Below are positions 28,784-37,512 of a DNA stretch of 64,000 nucleotides, piece after piece; positions within the stretch are counted from its first letter, which is position 1; each line of letters begins with the position of its first letter. A program made the position numbers and the translations under genes. The stretch comes from Pseudonocardia autotrophica (GTDB lineage Bacteria; Actinomycetota; Actinomycetes; Mycobacteriales; Pseudonocardiaceae). The DNA lies in NCBI RefSeq assembly GCF_003945385.1, contig NZ_AP018920.1:4526001-4590000 (forward strand), read 5' to 3'. A model generated the notes under the pieces. That model saw nothing but the letters and a program-made list of their open reading frames with translations, had not been told where the DNA came from and searched no databases.

Positions 28784-28836
28784 TCGAACGCGCGTTCGAC
28801 GATGTCCAGTAGAACGCGTGTTCGATCGACAGTCAA
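28784..28836 (-). promoter_or_regulatory. SOS promoter with two LexA boxes
   Basis: TCGAACGCGCGTTCGA (28784-28799) is a perfect match to the actinobacterial SOS box TCGAAC-N4-GTTCGA. TAGAACGCGTGTTCGA (28810-28825) matches with one change. On the minus strand TTGACT (28836-28831) is the likely -35 and TCTACT or TTCTAC near 28813-28807 the -10. One box lies between them and the other at the start point, so LexA would block polymerase binding. The target is DUF6504-HEPN; the divergent GNAT gene may also respond. Confidence 0.88.
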
Positions 28837-29003
28837 GTCCGACGAGCGGGTGGCCCGGCCGGCCGCGGTGACGGTCCGGCCACGGTCGGGTACACCCGGG
28901 CCGCGGGAGCGTCCGGAGCGTGATGTGATGGGGTCATGCGTGCCTCCACCCGTCCCGCCGCGGACGCCGGCCCCGCGGCCCGCCGCGGCGAGAGGGGCCC
29001 GCG

Positions 29004-29627
29004 GTGACCGCCGCACCCGCGCGGCCCCGCCTGGTCGGGCTCAGCCGCAGCGACTTCGCCGATCGGCTGACCGACGCCATCGACGTCTACGTCACCGCGA
29101 TGGGCTACCCACGGTCGACCGCCCGGCAGCGTCGCTCGCTGTGGCTGGAGCACTCGTACCGACCGGGCTGGCGCTCCGTCGGCTGGGTGGACGAGCGGAA
29201 CCGGCTGCGCGGGATCGGCTACGGCTACTGGGGCGGCCCCGGCCAGTGGTGGTTCGAGGAGGTCCGGCGCGGTCTGCGGGCCCGCCGGGGTGATCCCGAC
29301 GGGGTCGGCCCGGACTGGCTGACCGACTACTTCGAGCTCACCGAGCTGCATGTGCACCCCAGGGCTCAGGGCACCGGTATCGGGGAGTCGCTGCTCCGGG
29401 CGCTGGCCCGCGACGCCGCGCGGTCCCGGATGCTGCTCTCCACCCCGGAGTACGGCCCCGAGCCGCCCGGCCGGGCCTGGCGCCTGTACCGCCGCGCCGG
29501 CTTCCGGGACGTGCTGCGCGAGCACCTGTTCACCGGCGATCCGCGTCCGTTCGCGGTGCTGGGCCGGGAGCTTCCGCTCGCGCCGTCCGGTCCGGCGACG
29601 ACTCACCCGGGACACGACCCGGAGTGA
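29004..29627 (+). CDS. GNAT-family N-acetyltransferase
   Basis: A 207-aa acetyl-CoA-dependent acyltransferase (Rv2170 position). The acetyl-CoA loop region reads LTELHVHPRAQGTGIGESLLRALA (residues ~113-136): strand 4, then the Q/RxxGxG/A signature (QGTGIG), then helix 3. The C-terminal part contains RAWRLYRRAGFRDV. The substrate is not evident. The GTG at 29004 has GAGAGGGG upstream. LppM follows in the same direction after 29 bp. Confidence 0.88.
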   Translation: MTAAPARPRLVGLSRSDFADRLTDAIDVYVTAMGYPRSTARQRRSLWLEHSYRPGWRSVGWVDERNRLRGIGYGYWGGPGQWWFEEVRRGLRARRGDPDGVGPDWLTDYFELTELHVHPRAQGTGIGESLLRALARDAARSRMLLSTPEYGPEPPGRAWRLYRRAGFRDVLREHLFTGDPRPFAVLGRELPLAPSGPATTHPGHDPE

Positions 29628-29656
29628 CGCCGGGGCGGCCACCCCCGGGTGGCACG

Positions 29657-30331
29657 ATGTCCGGCATGCCGCTCCCCCGCAGCTCCACCGTTCCGCGCCG
29701 GCGGCGCACGAAGGCCGCGGTGCTGCTCGCGGTGCTCACCCTGCTCGCCCTGACCGGGTGTGCGCGGATCCAGGTCGCGCTGGCCGTCCAGCCCGACGAC
29801 ACCGTCGACGGCACCATCGTCATCGCGACCCCGGACGGCAGCGGCCCGGAGGTCACGGTGCCCCCGGCCCTGGAGGGCAGGGTCGACCTCGCCCCCTACG
29901 ACGAGGACGGGTTCGTCGGCTCGAAGGCGTCGTTCGAGGATCTGACGTTCCCCGAGGTCTCCGAACTCGCAGGGCTCGGCGGAACGGCCGCGGCCAGGGC
30001 CGGCCTGGAGATGCGCCGGGTGGGTGAGCGGATCGCGGTGCGCGGGCGGGCCGACCTGACGACGATGCCGGTGGACCGCTCCGACGTCCGGCTCGCGATG
30101 AGCTTCCCCGGCGAGGTCGTGGAGACCGACGGCGAGGCCGACGGCGGGACGGTCACCTGGACGTTCGCACCCGGCGAGGTCTCCCAGCTGAACGCCTCGG
30201 TGGTGTCCACCGACCCGAACGCGCCGTCCGTGGTCGGCTGGTCGCTGCTGCTGGCCGGCCTGGTGGCGGTCGCCGCCGGTGCCGTGGTGTTCCTCGCCAG
30301 GCGGGACCGGAACCCGGCGATCCGGCGCTGA
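29657..30331 (+). CDS. lppM: LppM family lipoprotein
   Basis: A 224-aa secreted lipoprotein homologous to Rv2171 LppM. An Arg-rich n-region is followed by a hydrophobic stretch and the lipobox LTGC (Cys at about residue 36). The LppM domain (IQVALAVQPDDTVDGTIVIATP) follows, and a C-terminal membrane helix (VVGWSLLLAGLVAVAAGAVVFLA) ends with a basic tail, so both ends are membrane-anchored. In M. tuberculosis LppM affects phagosome trafficking; here an envelope role is inferred. ATG 29657 is chosen; an ATG at 29666 is nearly as good. Confidence 0.85.
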   Translation: MSGMPLPRSSTVPRRRRTKAAVLLAVLTLLALTGCARIQVALAVQPDDTVDGTIVIATPDGSGPEVTVPPALEGRVDLAPYDEDGFVGSKASFEDLTFPEVSELAGLGGTAAARAGLEMRRVGERIAVRGRADLTTMPVDRSDVRLAMSFPGEVVETDGEADGGTVTWTFAPGEVSQLNASVVSTDPNAPSVVGWSLLLAGLVAVAAGAVVFLARRDRNPAIRR

Positions 30332-30389
30332 GCCGGGCGGCTCGTGCCGGGACGGCGGCGGACCCGGAACCGGATCCGCCGCCGGCAGG

Positions 30390-31331
30390 TCAGGCGGTCG
30401 CCGGCTGTGCGGGCACCCGCCCACCGCGGGCGGTGCCGCGCTGCTCGGCGAGCCCGAGCCGCTCGATCAGCTCGGTGGTCGCCGTCGACCGGTTCAGCGA
30501 GTAGAAGTGGATCCCGGACACGCCCTCGGCGATCAGCCGCTCGCAGAGCTCCCCGGTCACCTCCATCCCCGCCGCGCGGAACGCCTTCGCGTCCCCCGAG
30601 TACCGGGAGAGCCGCTCGACGAGCGCCTCCGGCAGCGGCGAGCCGGAGAGCTCCGGCCCCTTGTGGAAGGTCTTCTCCGAGGTCAACGGCATGATCCCGG
30701 GAAGGATGGGCTGCTCGAACCCGGCCGCGGCGACCCGGTCGCGCAGCCGCAGGAAGCCGTCGGGCTCGAGGAACAGCTGGGTCACCGCGAACTCGGCGCC
30801 GGCCCGGAACTTCCCGACCAGGCGATCGGTGTCGGCCGCCAGGTCGGCCGAGCGGGGGTGCCCGTAGGGGAACGCCGCGACACCGACACAGAACGGCCCG
30901 GACCGCTTGATCAGCGACACGAGCTCGTCGGCGTACTCCAGCCCCTCCGGGTGGCTGATCCACTCACCCAGCGGGTCCCCGGGCGGGTCCCCGCGCAGCG
31001 CCATGATGTTGCGGACACCGGCCGCCGCGAGCGAGCCGATCACGTGCCGCAGCTCGTCCACCGAGTGCGACACCGCCGTGAGGTGCGCCATCGAGCACAG
31101 CGTCGTGTCGGTCGCGATCCGCTCGACGGTGCGCACGGTGCGGTCCCGGCTGGAGCCGCCCGCGCCGTAGGTCACCGACACGTAGGCCGGGTCCAGGACC
31201 TCGAGTCTGCGGATCGCCCGCCACAGGTCCGCCTCGCCCTGGTCGTCCTTCGGCGGGAAGAACTCCACCGCGAAGAAGGGGCGGTCGACGCTGATCCGTT
31301 CGGTCACCGTGGATGCAGAGGTCGTCGTCAC
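30390..31331 (-). CDS. metF: Methylenetetrahydrofolate reductase-like protein
   Basis: TIM-barrel protein (313 aa) of the MetF family, which reduces 5,10-methylene-THF to 5-methyl-THF for methionine synthesis. Recognisable parts are FFAVEFFPPKDD (catalytic Glu), VSVTYGAGGSSRDRT, HLTAVSHS, IMALRGDPPGD and HFYSLNRS near the end. It sits where Rv2172c lies in M. tuberculosis. The GTG at 31331 is 7 nt from TAAGGT (31344-31339), so a leaderless mRNA is predicted. It is divergent from crtE. Confidence 0.9.
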   Translation of the reverse strand: MTTTSASTVTERISVDRPFFAVEFFPPKDDQGEADLWRAIRRLEVLDPAYVSVTYGAGGSSRDRTVRTVERIATDTTLCSMAHLTAVSHSVDELRHVIGSLAAAGVRNIMALRGDPPGDPLGEWISHPEGLEYADELVSLIKRSGPFCVGVAAFPYGHPRSADLAADTDRLVGKFRAGAEFAVTQLFLEPDGFLRLRDRVAAAGFEQPILPGIMPLTSEKTFHKGPELSGSPLPEALVERLSRYSGDAKAFRAAGMEVTGELCERLIAEGVSGIHFYSLNRSTATTELIERLGLAEQRGTARGGRVPAQPATA

Positions 31332-31450
31332 CCGGACGACCTTACGGTGCGAGCCTCGCATTGTGGGCCCCCGAAGCACCGCCGGCAGCCCGAGCGGCAC
31401 CCCGCACCGCTCCCACCTGCGGTCGCCGGGTGGGTGTCGGTGGCCACCGT

Positions 31451-31456
31451 TAGCCT
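31451..31456 (+). promoter_or_regulatory. -10 element for leaderless crtE mRNA
   Basis: TAGCCT lies 6 nt before the crtE GTG at 31463. The same hexamer at the same distance precedes several other genes in the window. Confidence 0.55.
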
Positions 31457-31462
31457 GACGGC

Positions 31463-32611
31463 GTGGTCGATCCCGCTGCCCCCACCTCCGCCCCGCTCGA
31501 CTCCGGCGACATCACGACCGCCGGGCCCGTCCCGCTCGACGACGCACTGCCCCAGCACGTCGAGCGGGTGCTGGCCGGTTACCTCGACCGGCGCCGGACG
31601 GATGTGCTGGGCATCGATCCGGCCGTGGCCCAGGCAGCCGACGCGCTGGCCGGGTTCGTGCTCGGCGGCGGGAAGCGGCTGCGCCCCACCTTCGCCTGGT
31701 GGGGCTGGCGGGGCGCGGGCGGCGACCCGCAGGACGAGCACGCCCAGGGCGTCCTGAGCGCGATCGCCGCGCTGGAGCTCGTGCAGGCCTGCGCGCTCGT
31801 GCACGACGACCTGATGGATGCTTCGTCCACCCGCCGGGGCCGGCCGACGGTGCACGTCGAGTTCGCCCGCGTGCACGCGTCGAACGGGTGGTCGGGGCCA
31901 CCGGCCCGGTTCGGTGCCGCGGTCGCGATCCTGGTCGGCGACCTGGCCCAGGTATGGGCCGACGACATGTTCCACTCCGCGGCGCTGCCGGAGGGCGCGC
32001 ACGCGCGGGCCGGCGAGCCGTGGCGGGCGATGCGCACCGAGGTGCTGTCCGGGCAGTACCTCGACGTGCTGGCCCAGGCCTCGGGCGACGCGGCGGAGGC
32101 GACCGCCCTGAAGATCGACCGGTTCAAGACCGCGGCGTACACCGTGGAGCGGCCGCTGCACCTGGGCGCGGCGATCGCCGGCGCCGAGGCGCCGGTGCTC
32201 GGGGCCTACCGCCGCTACGGCGCCGACATCGGCGTCGCGTTCCAGCTGCGCGACGACCTGCTGGGCGTGTTCGGCGACCCACGGGTGACCGGCAAGCCCG
32301 CGGGCGACGACCTGCGTGAGGGCAAGCGGACCCTGCTCGTCGCCGCCGCCCTGCAGCGTGCCGAGCAGCGCGGTGACCGGGCCGCGCACGAGGTGATCAC
32401 CCGCGCGCTCGGCGACCCGGGGCTCGCCGGCGAGGAACTCGACCGGGTGCGGGCGGCGCTGTCCGAGCTGGGCGCGGTGCAGGTCGTCGAGCAGCGGATC
32501 GCCGCGCTGACCGGATCCGCGCTGGACGCGCTGGACGCGGCGCCGGTGCTGGAGCCCGCCAGGGCCCGGCTGTTCGAGCTGGCCGAGCGGGCCACCCGGC
32601 GGGCCTGGTGA
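31463..32611 (+). CDS. crtE: Geranylgeranyl diphosphate synthase
   Basis: A 382-aa trans-prenyltransferase that extends allylic diphosphates with IPP. GGGKRLRP lies at residues 68-75 and the first Asp-rich motif DDLMD at residues 115-119. The second Asp-rich region is QLRDDLLGVFGD, and KTAAYT marks the IPP site. The position matches Rv2173 (idsA2), but coupling to crtI by a GTGA overlap indicates that its C20 product feeds carotenoids. It may also serve other isoprenoids. Confidence 0.92.
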   Translation: MVDPAAPTSAPLDSGDITTAGPVPLDDALPQHVERVLAGYLDRRRTDVLGIDPAVAQAADALAGFVLGGGKRLRPTFAWWGWRGAGGDPQDEHAQGVLSAIAALELVQACALVHDDLMDASSTRRGRPTVHVEFARVHASNGWSGPPARFGAAVAILVGDLAQVWADDMFHSAALPEGAHARAGEPWRAMRTEVLSGQYLDVLAQASGDAAEATALKIDRFKTAAYTVERPLHLGAAIAGAEAPVLGAYRRYGADIGVAFQLRDDLLGVFGDPRVTGKPAGDDLREGKRTLLVAAALQRAEQRGDRAAHEVITRALGDPGLAGEELDRVRAALSELGAVQVVEQRIAALTGSALDALDAAPVLEPARARLFELAERATRRAW

Positions 32612-34176
32612 GCAGCGTGCGGACGCTGCCCGGCCGCACCGACCACGTGGTCGTCGTCGGGGCCGGGCTGGCCGGGCTGTCCACCACGCTGCATCTGCTC
32701 GGCGCCGGCCGCCGGGTGACGCTGCTGGAGCGGGAGGAGTTCCCGGGCGGGCGGGCCGGCCGGCTCGACGTCACCGACGAGCACGGTGCATACCGGCTCG
32801 ACACCGGGCCGACCGTGCTGACCATGCCGGAGCTGCTGGACTCGGCCTTCGCCGCGGTCGGCGAGACGACCGCGAACCGGCTCGACCTGGTGCGGCTCGA
32901 CCCGGCGTACCGGGCCGAGTTCGCCGACGGATCGGCGATCGCGGTGCACACCGACGCCGCGGCGATGGAACACGAGATCCGCCAGACCTGCGGGCCCGAC
33001 TCCGCACAGGGCTACCGGCGGCTGCGGCGCTGGCTGACCGATCTGTACCGGGCCGAGATGGGCTCCTTCATCGACGCCAATCTCGACTCACCGTTCTCCC
33101 TGGTCGGCCCGGACCTGGCCCGGCTGGTCGCACTCGGCGGGTTCGGCCGCCTCGGGCGGCGCATCGAGCGGTTCCTGCCCGACGAGCGGCTCCGCCGGAT
33201 CTTCTCCTTCCAGGCGCTGTACGCCGGCGTCGCCCCGCAGCGGGCGCTCGGGGCCTACGGCGTGATCGCCTACATGGACACCATCGCCGGGGTGTGGTTC
33301 CCGCGCGGAGGCATGCGCGCCATGGGCAGCGCACTGGCCGGTGCGGCGTCCGACGCCGGAGCCGACATCCGCTACGGCCACCGGGTGACCCGGCTGGTCC
33401 GCTCCGGTGACCGCGTCACGGCGGTCCGGTCGGTACCGGCCGACGGTGGCGAGGAGATCGAGACCGCCTGTGACGCGGTCGTCCTCACCCCGGAGCTGCC
33501 CGCCGCCTACGACCTGCTCGGCGGGGCGCCGCGCCGCCCGCTGGGGCTGCGCTGGTCGCCCAGCGCGGTCGTCGTGCACGCCGGGATGCCCGCGCCGGCC
33601 CCCGGCGTCGCGAAGCACCACCACACGATCTCGTTCGGCGGGTCCTGGGAGGGCACGTTCCGCGAGATCATCGACCGCGGACGACTGATGAGCGATCCGT
33701 CGTTGCTCGTCACCCGGCCCGGCCTGACCGATCCCGGGCTGCAGCCCGCCGGCCGGGAGCTGATGAGCGTGCTCGCGCCGTGCCCGAACACCGTCGTCGC
33801 ACCGGGCATCGACTGGGACCGGATCGGCCCGGCCTACGCCGAGGAGCTGTTCGGGGTGCTCGTCGACCGCGGCCTGGCCGACCCGGGTGTCACCCCGAGC
33901 TGGACCAGGCTGTGGACCCCGCACGACTGGGCCGCCGCCGGGATGGCCGCGGGGACCCCCTTCTCCGCATCGCACACGCTCGCGCAGACCGGGCCGTTCC
34001 GGCCGCGGAACCTGGTGCGGGGCGTGTCCAACGCCGTGCTCGCCGGCTGCGGCACCACACCCGGCGTGGGGATCCCTCCGGTACTGATCTCCGGCCGGCT
34101 GGCGGCGGAACGGATCACCGGGCCGCAATCGTCCGAGCGGGTCGGTCCGGGTGCGGGGTCGCGGGTCGCCCGCTGA
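32608..34176 (+). CDS. crtI: Phytoene desaturase (CrtI-type)
   Basis: FAD-dependent desaturase (522 aa) converting phytoene to lycopene or a related polyene. The N-terminal dinucleotide fold is VVVVGAGLAGLSTTLHLLGAG, followed by GGRAGRL and DTGPTVLTMPE. The C-terminal bacterial CrtI signature appears as NAVLAGCGTTPGVGIPPVLISGRLAAERI. The start overlaps crtE; 27 bp separate it from mptA. Confidence 0.94.
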   Translation: MSSVRTLPGRTDHVVVVGAGLAGLSTTLHLLGAGRRVTLLEREEFPGGRAGRLDVTDEHGAYRLDTGPTVLTMPELLDSAFAAVGETTANRLDLVRLDPAYRAEFADGSAIAVHTDAAAMEHEIRQTCGPDSAQGYRRLRRWLTDLYRAEMGSFIDANLDSPFSLVGPDLARLVALGGFGRLGRRIERFLPDERLRRIFSFQALYAGVAPQRALGAYGVIAYMDTIAGVWFPRGGMRAMGSALAGAASDAGADIRYGHRVTRLVRSGDRVTAVRSVPADGGEEIETACDAVVLTPELPAAYDLLGGAPRRPLGLRWSPSAVVVHAGMPAPAPGVAKHHHTISFGGSWEGTFREIIDRGRLMSDPSLLVTRPGLTDPGLQPAGRELMSVLAPCPNTVVAPGIDWDRIGPAYAEELFGVLVDRGLADPGVTPSWTRLWTPHDWAAAGMAAGTPFSASHTLAQTGPFRPRNLVRGVSNAVLAGCGTTPGVGIPPVLISGRLAAERITGPQSSERVGPGAGSRVAR

Positions 34177-34203
34177 GCCACACGTGGAATCATTCCGGCC
34201 ACG

Positions 34204-35868
34204 ATGACCGCCCAGCCCTCGCCCCCGATACCCCGCCCTGCGGCACCGGAGACGGTGACCGCGGCCGGTGACCCGAGCGACCCGCGCAACGGGTCCCCGC
34301 GGTCCCGCTGGGCCGCCCTCGCCGCCCGGTTGGGCGCTCCGCCACGGTCCACCGTGCTGCTCGGACTCGCCGGCACCGTGCTGATGTTCCTCGGCGCCCC
34401 GGGCGCCGGCGGGATCCCGGTGCGCGATCCGATCCTCGGCAACTCATCGCTGTCCTTCTGGCGGTACGGCCACGGGGCGATGATCGCCGGGATCGTCGTC
34501 TACACCGGCCTGGTCCTGATGGTGTGGGCATGGGTGCGGCTGGGCCGCGACGTCCTGGCCCACCGGGTCGGCGGGCGCGCGGTGCTGACCTCGGCCGGTA
34601 TCTGGATGATCCCGATGCTGGTCACCCCGCCGCTGTTCACCCGGGACCCGTACAGCTATCTCGCCCAGGGCGCGCTGCCGCTGGCCGGGTACGACCCGTA
34701 CCGGTTCGGCCCGGACACCATGGGCGGGATCTTCACCGACAACGTCCACTTCTTCTGGCAGGACACTCCGGCCCCGTACGGTCCGCTGTTCATCCTGCTG
34801 GCGCAGGGCATCGTGCTGCTGATCGGCCAGAACGTGCTGCTCGGCGTCATCGCGATGCGGCTGATGCTGGTCAGCGGCCTGGTGCTGCTGGTGGCGGTGC
34901 TGCCGGCGCTGACCCGGCGGCTCGGCGGGCGACCGGCGGTCGCACTGTGGATCGCGGTCGCGAACCCGGTGATGGTCGTGCACATGGTCGGCGGGGTGCA
35001 CAACGATCTGCTGGTCGTCGGGCTGCTACCGCTCGCCGCGCTGCTCGCGTTGCGGGACCGGTTCGTGTGGGCGATCGTCGTCGCCTCACTCGCGATGGCG
35101 GTCAAGGCGTCCGCCGGCCTGATCCTGCCGTTCCTGGTGCTGATCTGGGCCGCGAAGCTCACCGGGTCGTTCTGGTCCCGGCTGCTGCGGGCCGGGTTCC
35201 CGTCGGTCGCGGTGTTCGTCGCGGTGTTCGGCGCCTGCACCTGGGCCACCGGCTACGGGCTGGGCTGGCTGCCGGCGCTCAGCGCGCCGTCGATGATCGT
35301 GAACTGGCTGTCCTGGTCGACCGGTGCCGGCCAGGTCACGCACGCCATTGTCGGGATGTTCGTCGACGGCCTCAACCAGCAGGCGTTCGTCGAGGTCTTC
35401 CGGGCGATCGGCGCCGGCGTGCTGGGCCTGCTCATCGTGGGGCTCTGGTGGCTGGCCCGTGACGGCGGGACGATCGCGATCCGCAACGCCGCGATCGCGC
35501 TGGCGCTGGCCGCCGTGCTCGCCCCGACGACGCTGCCGTGGTACCTGAGCTGGGGCTTCTGCATCCTCGCGATGACCGCATGGAGCGCCCGCGGATTGCA
35601 GTGGGTCGTCTTCGGCTCGATCTGGCTGATGATCGTCTACTTCCCGGACGGCGAGACCGCGCTCTACGCACCGCCCTATCTCCTGCTCTGCGCCGCCGCC
35701 GGTGTGCTGGCCGCCGTCTCGCTGCTGCGGCCGGATCCGCTCGGCCTGCGTTCCGGCCGGCGCCCGGCCCGCACCCGGGTCACGCACGCCCCCGCAGCCG
35801 CTGCCGGTGCCCCGGCCGGCCCGCCCGGCTCCGCACCGGTGCCCGACGGTGCCAGCGACCGCGACTGA
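34204..35868 (+). CDS. mptA: Polyprenol-phosphomannose-dependent alpha-1,6-mannosyltransferase (MptA/MptB family)
   Basis: GT-C glycosyltransferase (554 aa) with about twelve membrane helices, which extends the alpha-1,6-mannan backbone of lipomannan/lipoarabinomannan-like glycolipids. Early external-loop residues FTRDPYSYLAQG and GYDPYRFGPD carry the catalytic Asp pattern. Family assignment is secure. The choice of MptA over MptB rests on synteny with Rv2174. The disordered C-terminus ends at TGA 35866-35868, which lies inside the target site of the inserted IS, so the coding frame itself is intact. Confidence 0.85.
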   Translation: MTAQPSPPIPRPAAPETVTAAGDPSDPRNGSPRSRWAALAARLGAPPRSTVLLGLAGTVLMFLGAPGAGGIPVRDPILGNSSLSFWRYGHGAMIAGIVVYTGLVLMVWAWVRLGRDVLAHRVGGRAVLTSAGIWMIPMLVTPPLFTRDPYSYLAQGALPLAGYDPYRFGPDTMGGIFTDNVHFFWQDTPAPYGPLFILLAQGIVLLIGQNVLLGVIAMRLMLVSGLVLLVAVLPALTRRLGGRPAVALWIAVANPVMVVHMVGGVHNDLLVVGLLPLAALLALRDRFVWAIVVASLAMAVKASAGLILPFLVLIWAAKLTGSFWSRLLRAGFPSVAVFVAVFGACTWATGYGLGWLPALSAPSMIVNWLSWSTGAGQVTHAIVGMFVDGLNQQAFVEVFRAIGAGVLGLLIVGLWWLARDGGTIAIRNAAIALALAAVLAPTTLPWYLSWGFCILAMTAWSARGLQWVVFGSIWLMIVYFPDGETALYAPPYLLLCAAAGVLAAVSLLRPDPLGLRSGRRPARTRVTHAPAAAAGAPAGPPGSAPVPDGASDRD

Positions 35869-35869
35869 G

Positions 35870-37512
35870 CCTGAATCCACCGGTTCTGCTTCGGATTGAT
35901 CTTCGCCTAGTTGTTGATCTTCGATTCCGGGTGTGGGCATGAGGGTGCCTGGAGTGGGGGTTTCCGGGTCCTCGGGTCGTGGCTGGTCAGGGTCGGTGAC
36001 GGAGGTCAGCCGGCTGGTCCTGGCAGGGCGCGAAGTCGGTGTAGGCCTGCGATGAAGGCGTGGACCCAGGGCCAGTGGGCGGGTAGTCGTAGCTGGTGGC
36101 GGCGGGCGTGAGAGCTCAGCCGGGCGGCGACGCGCAGGTAGCGCCGGCGCAGGGTCTTGATCGTCTGGCGGGGTGTGGCGGCGAGCCCGGCCAGACGGGC
36201 GCTCCAGCGGCCCAGGTTGTGGGCCAGGGTCTGCAGGACCAGCCAGGCCTGGTTCGCGCCGAACCGTTTCGAGGGCAGGTGACTCAGCGCGAGGCCGTGT
36301 TTGAGGTCGCGGATGGCCAGTTCGACCTCGGCGTGGGCGCGGTGGAACCGGTCGAGCTCGACGGGGTCGCCGGACTGGTCGGTGATGAACGGGTGGTAGT
36401 CGTAGCCGGGAAACAGCTCCAGCTGTCCGGCGGCGGCGCGGCGGTCCCGGATCGCCGGTGGGGTCGGGGTGCGGCGCACGATCAGCCGGACCCAGACCCC
36501 GGCGCCGCGGTGTCGCCCGGGGAGCCCGTCGCGGCGGCGGTGGTCGCGGTCGAACACGCGCCAGCCGAGTTCGGTGACCGCGGCGCCGGGCTCGAAGTAG
36601 GGCACCGGGGTCCACTGCGACTCGTCGATCGCGGCGATCGTGGCGCGCATGCGGCCGATCATGCGGGCGCCGACGGAGAACCCCGCCCGGTGACGACGAC
36701 ATGCGGTGAGCACGTCGGCGAGGTAAAACCCGGTGTCGGCGCGCACCACCACCGGCCCGCCTGCGCCCGCGGCCCGGACCCGGGACAGCGTTTCGGCCAG
36801 GAACGACCCGGCCCCGCTGGAGTCGTTGGTGCGGCCCCGACGCAGCCGGGCGTGCAGCACGTCACCGGTCCCGGCCATCACCGCGAGCAGCGGGTGGTAG
36901 CCGCGGCGACCGGTGCGCATCACCTGCCGGGCCCCGGACTTGTCCAAGCCGTAGGTCTCGACCAGGGTCGCGTCGATATCGACCACCACCGCAGCGTCGT
37001 CGGGTGGGGTCGTCTCGACCGCCCCGAGCCCGGCGGCACGGGCCAGGACAGCTCGGGCGACGGCGTCGAGTTGGCGGGCGTGTCCCCAGCTCATCGACCG
37101 CAGGAACGTACCCACCGTCGACGCCGCGACCGCTCGATGGCCGAGCACTGTCTCGGTGGCGCCGGCACGCAGCGCGTTCACGTCGTCGATGCAGTCCCCA
37201 CCGGCCAACGCCGAGTGGATCACGCTCAGGCACTTGTCCCCCGCGTTCGCGCCGGCGGTGACCCGGCTGTCGAGCAGGCCTGGCAGGCCGAGTCGCTGCC
37301 CCAACGTGGCCGGCAGCAGCAGCCCGGCATCGTTGATCAACGACTCGTCGTCGGCGCTGACCTGGATCCGGTCGAGCGCGTGGGATGCTTGCACCAAGAG
37401 GGTGCTCCCTTGTCCAGAACGTTGCTTGGTGTGAGAACCGCAATCGTCCTGCTCAGGAGCACCCTCTTCCCGTCACCACGCCGAACCACCCCGAACTATC
37501 GGTGGATTCAGG
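35870..37512. mobile_element. IS1380-family insertion sequence
   Basis: A 1643-bp element with perfect 13-bp terminal inverted repeats (cctgaatccaccg at 35870-35882 and its complement at 37500-37512). It is flanked by a 5-bp direct repeat ctgag (35865-35869 and 37513-37517). It carries one transposase gene on the minus strand. The intact ends and target duplication indicate a recent insertion. Removing the element and one ctgag restores a continuous mptA-crtB junction. Confidence 0.95.
36006..37397 (-). CDS. IS1380-family transposase
   Basis: A 463-aa DDE transposase. An N-terminal region with [19 protein letters not shown] precedes the catalytic core, with [18 protein letters not shown] (first Asp), [15 protein letters not shown] (second Asp) and [26 protein letters not shown] (Glu region). 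The frame is full length with no stop or frameshift, so the element may be active. The start codon is a GTG at 37397, 115 bp inside the right end. Confidence 0.93.
   Translation of the reverse strand: MVQASHALDRIQVSADDESLINDAGLLLPATLGQRLGLPGLLDSRVTAGANAGDKCLSVIHSALAGGDCIDDVNALRAGATETVLGHRAVAASTVGTFLRSMSWGHARQLDAVARAVLARAAGLGAVETTPPDDAAVVVDIDATLVETYGLDKSGARQVMRTGRRGYHPLLAVMAGTGDVLHARLRRGRTNDSSGAGSFLAETLSRVRAAGAGGPVVVRADTGFYLADVLTACRRHRAGFSVGARMIGRMRATIAAIDESQWTPVPYFEPGAAVTELGWRVFDRDHRRRDGLPGRHRGAGVWVRLIVRRTPTPPAIRDRRAAAGQLELFPGYDYHPFITDQSGDPVELDRFHRAHAEVELAIRDLKHGLALSHLPSKRFGANQAWLVLQTLAHNLGRWSARLAGLAATPRQTIKTLRRRYLRVAARLSSHARRHQLRLPAHWPWVHAFIAGLHRLRALPGPAG

Noticed and set aside
36006..37397. 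crtB frame extended back through the transposase as a single 807-aa fusion
   Set aside because: The sequence upstream of 37431 in this frame is antisense to the intact transposase and resembles no protein; only the IS right end is a plausible new 5' end.
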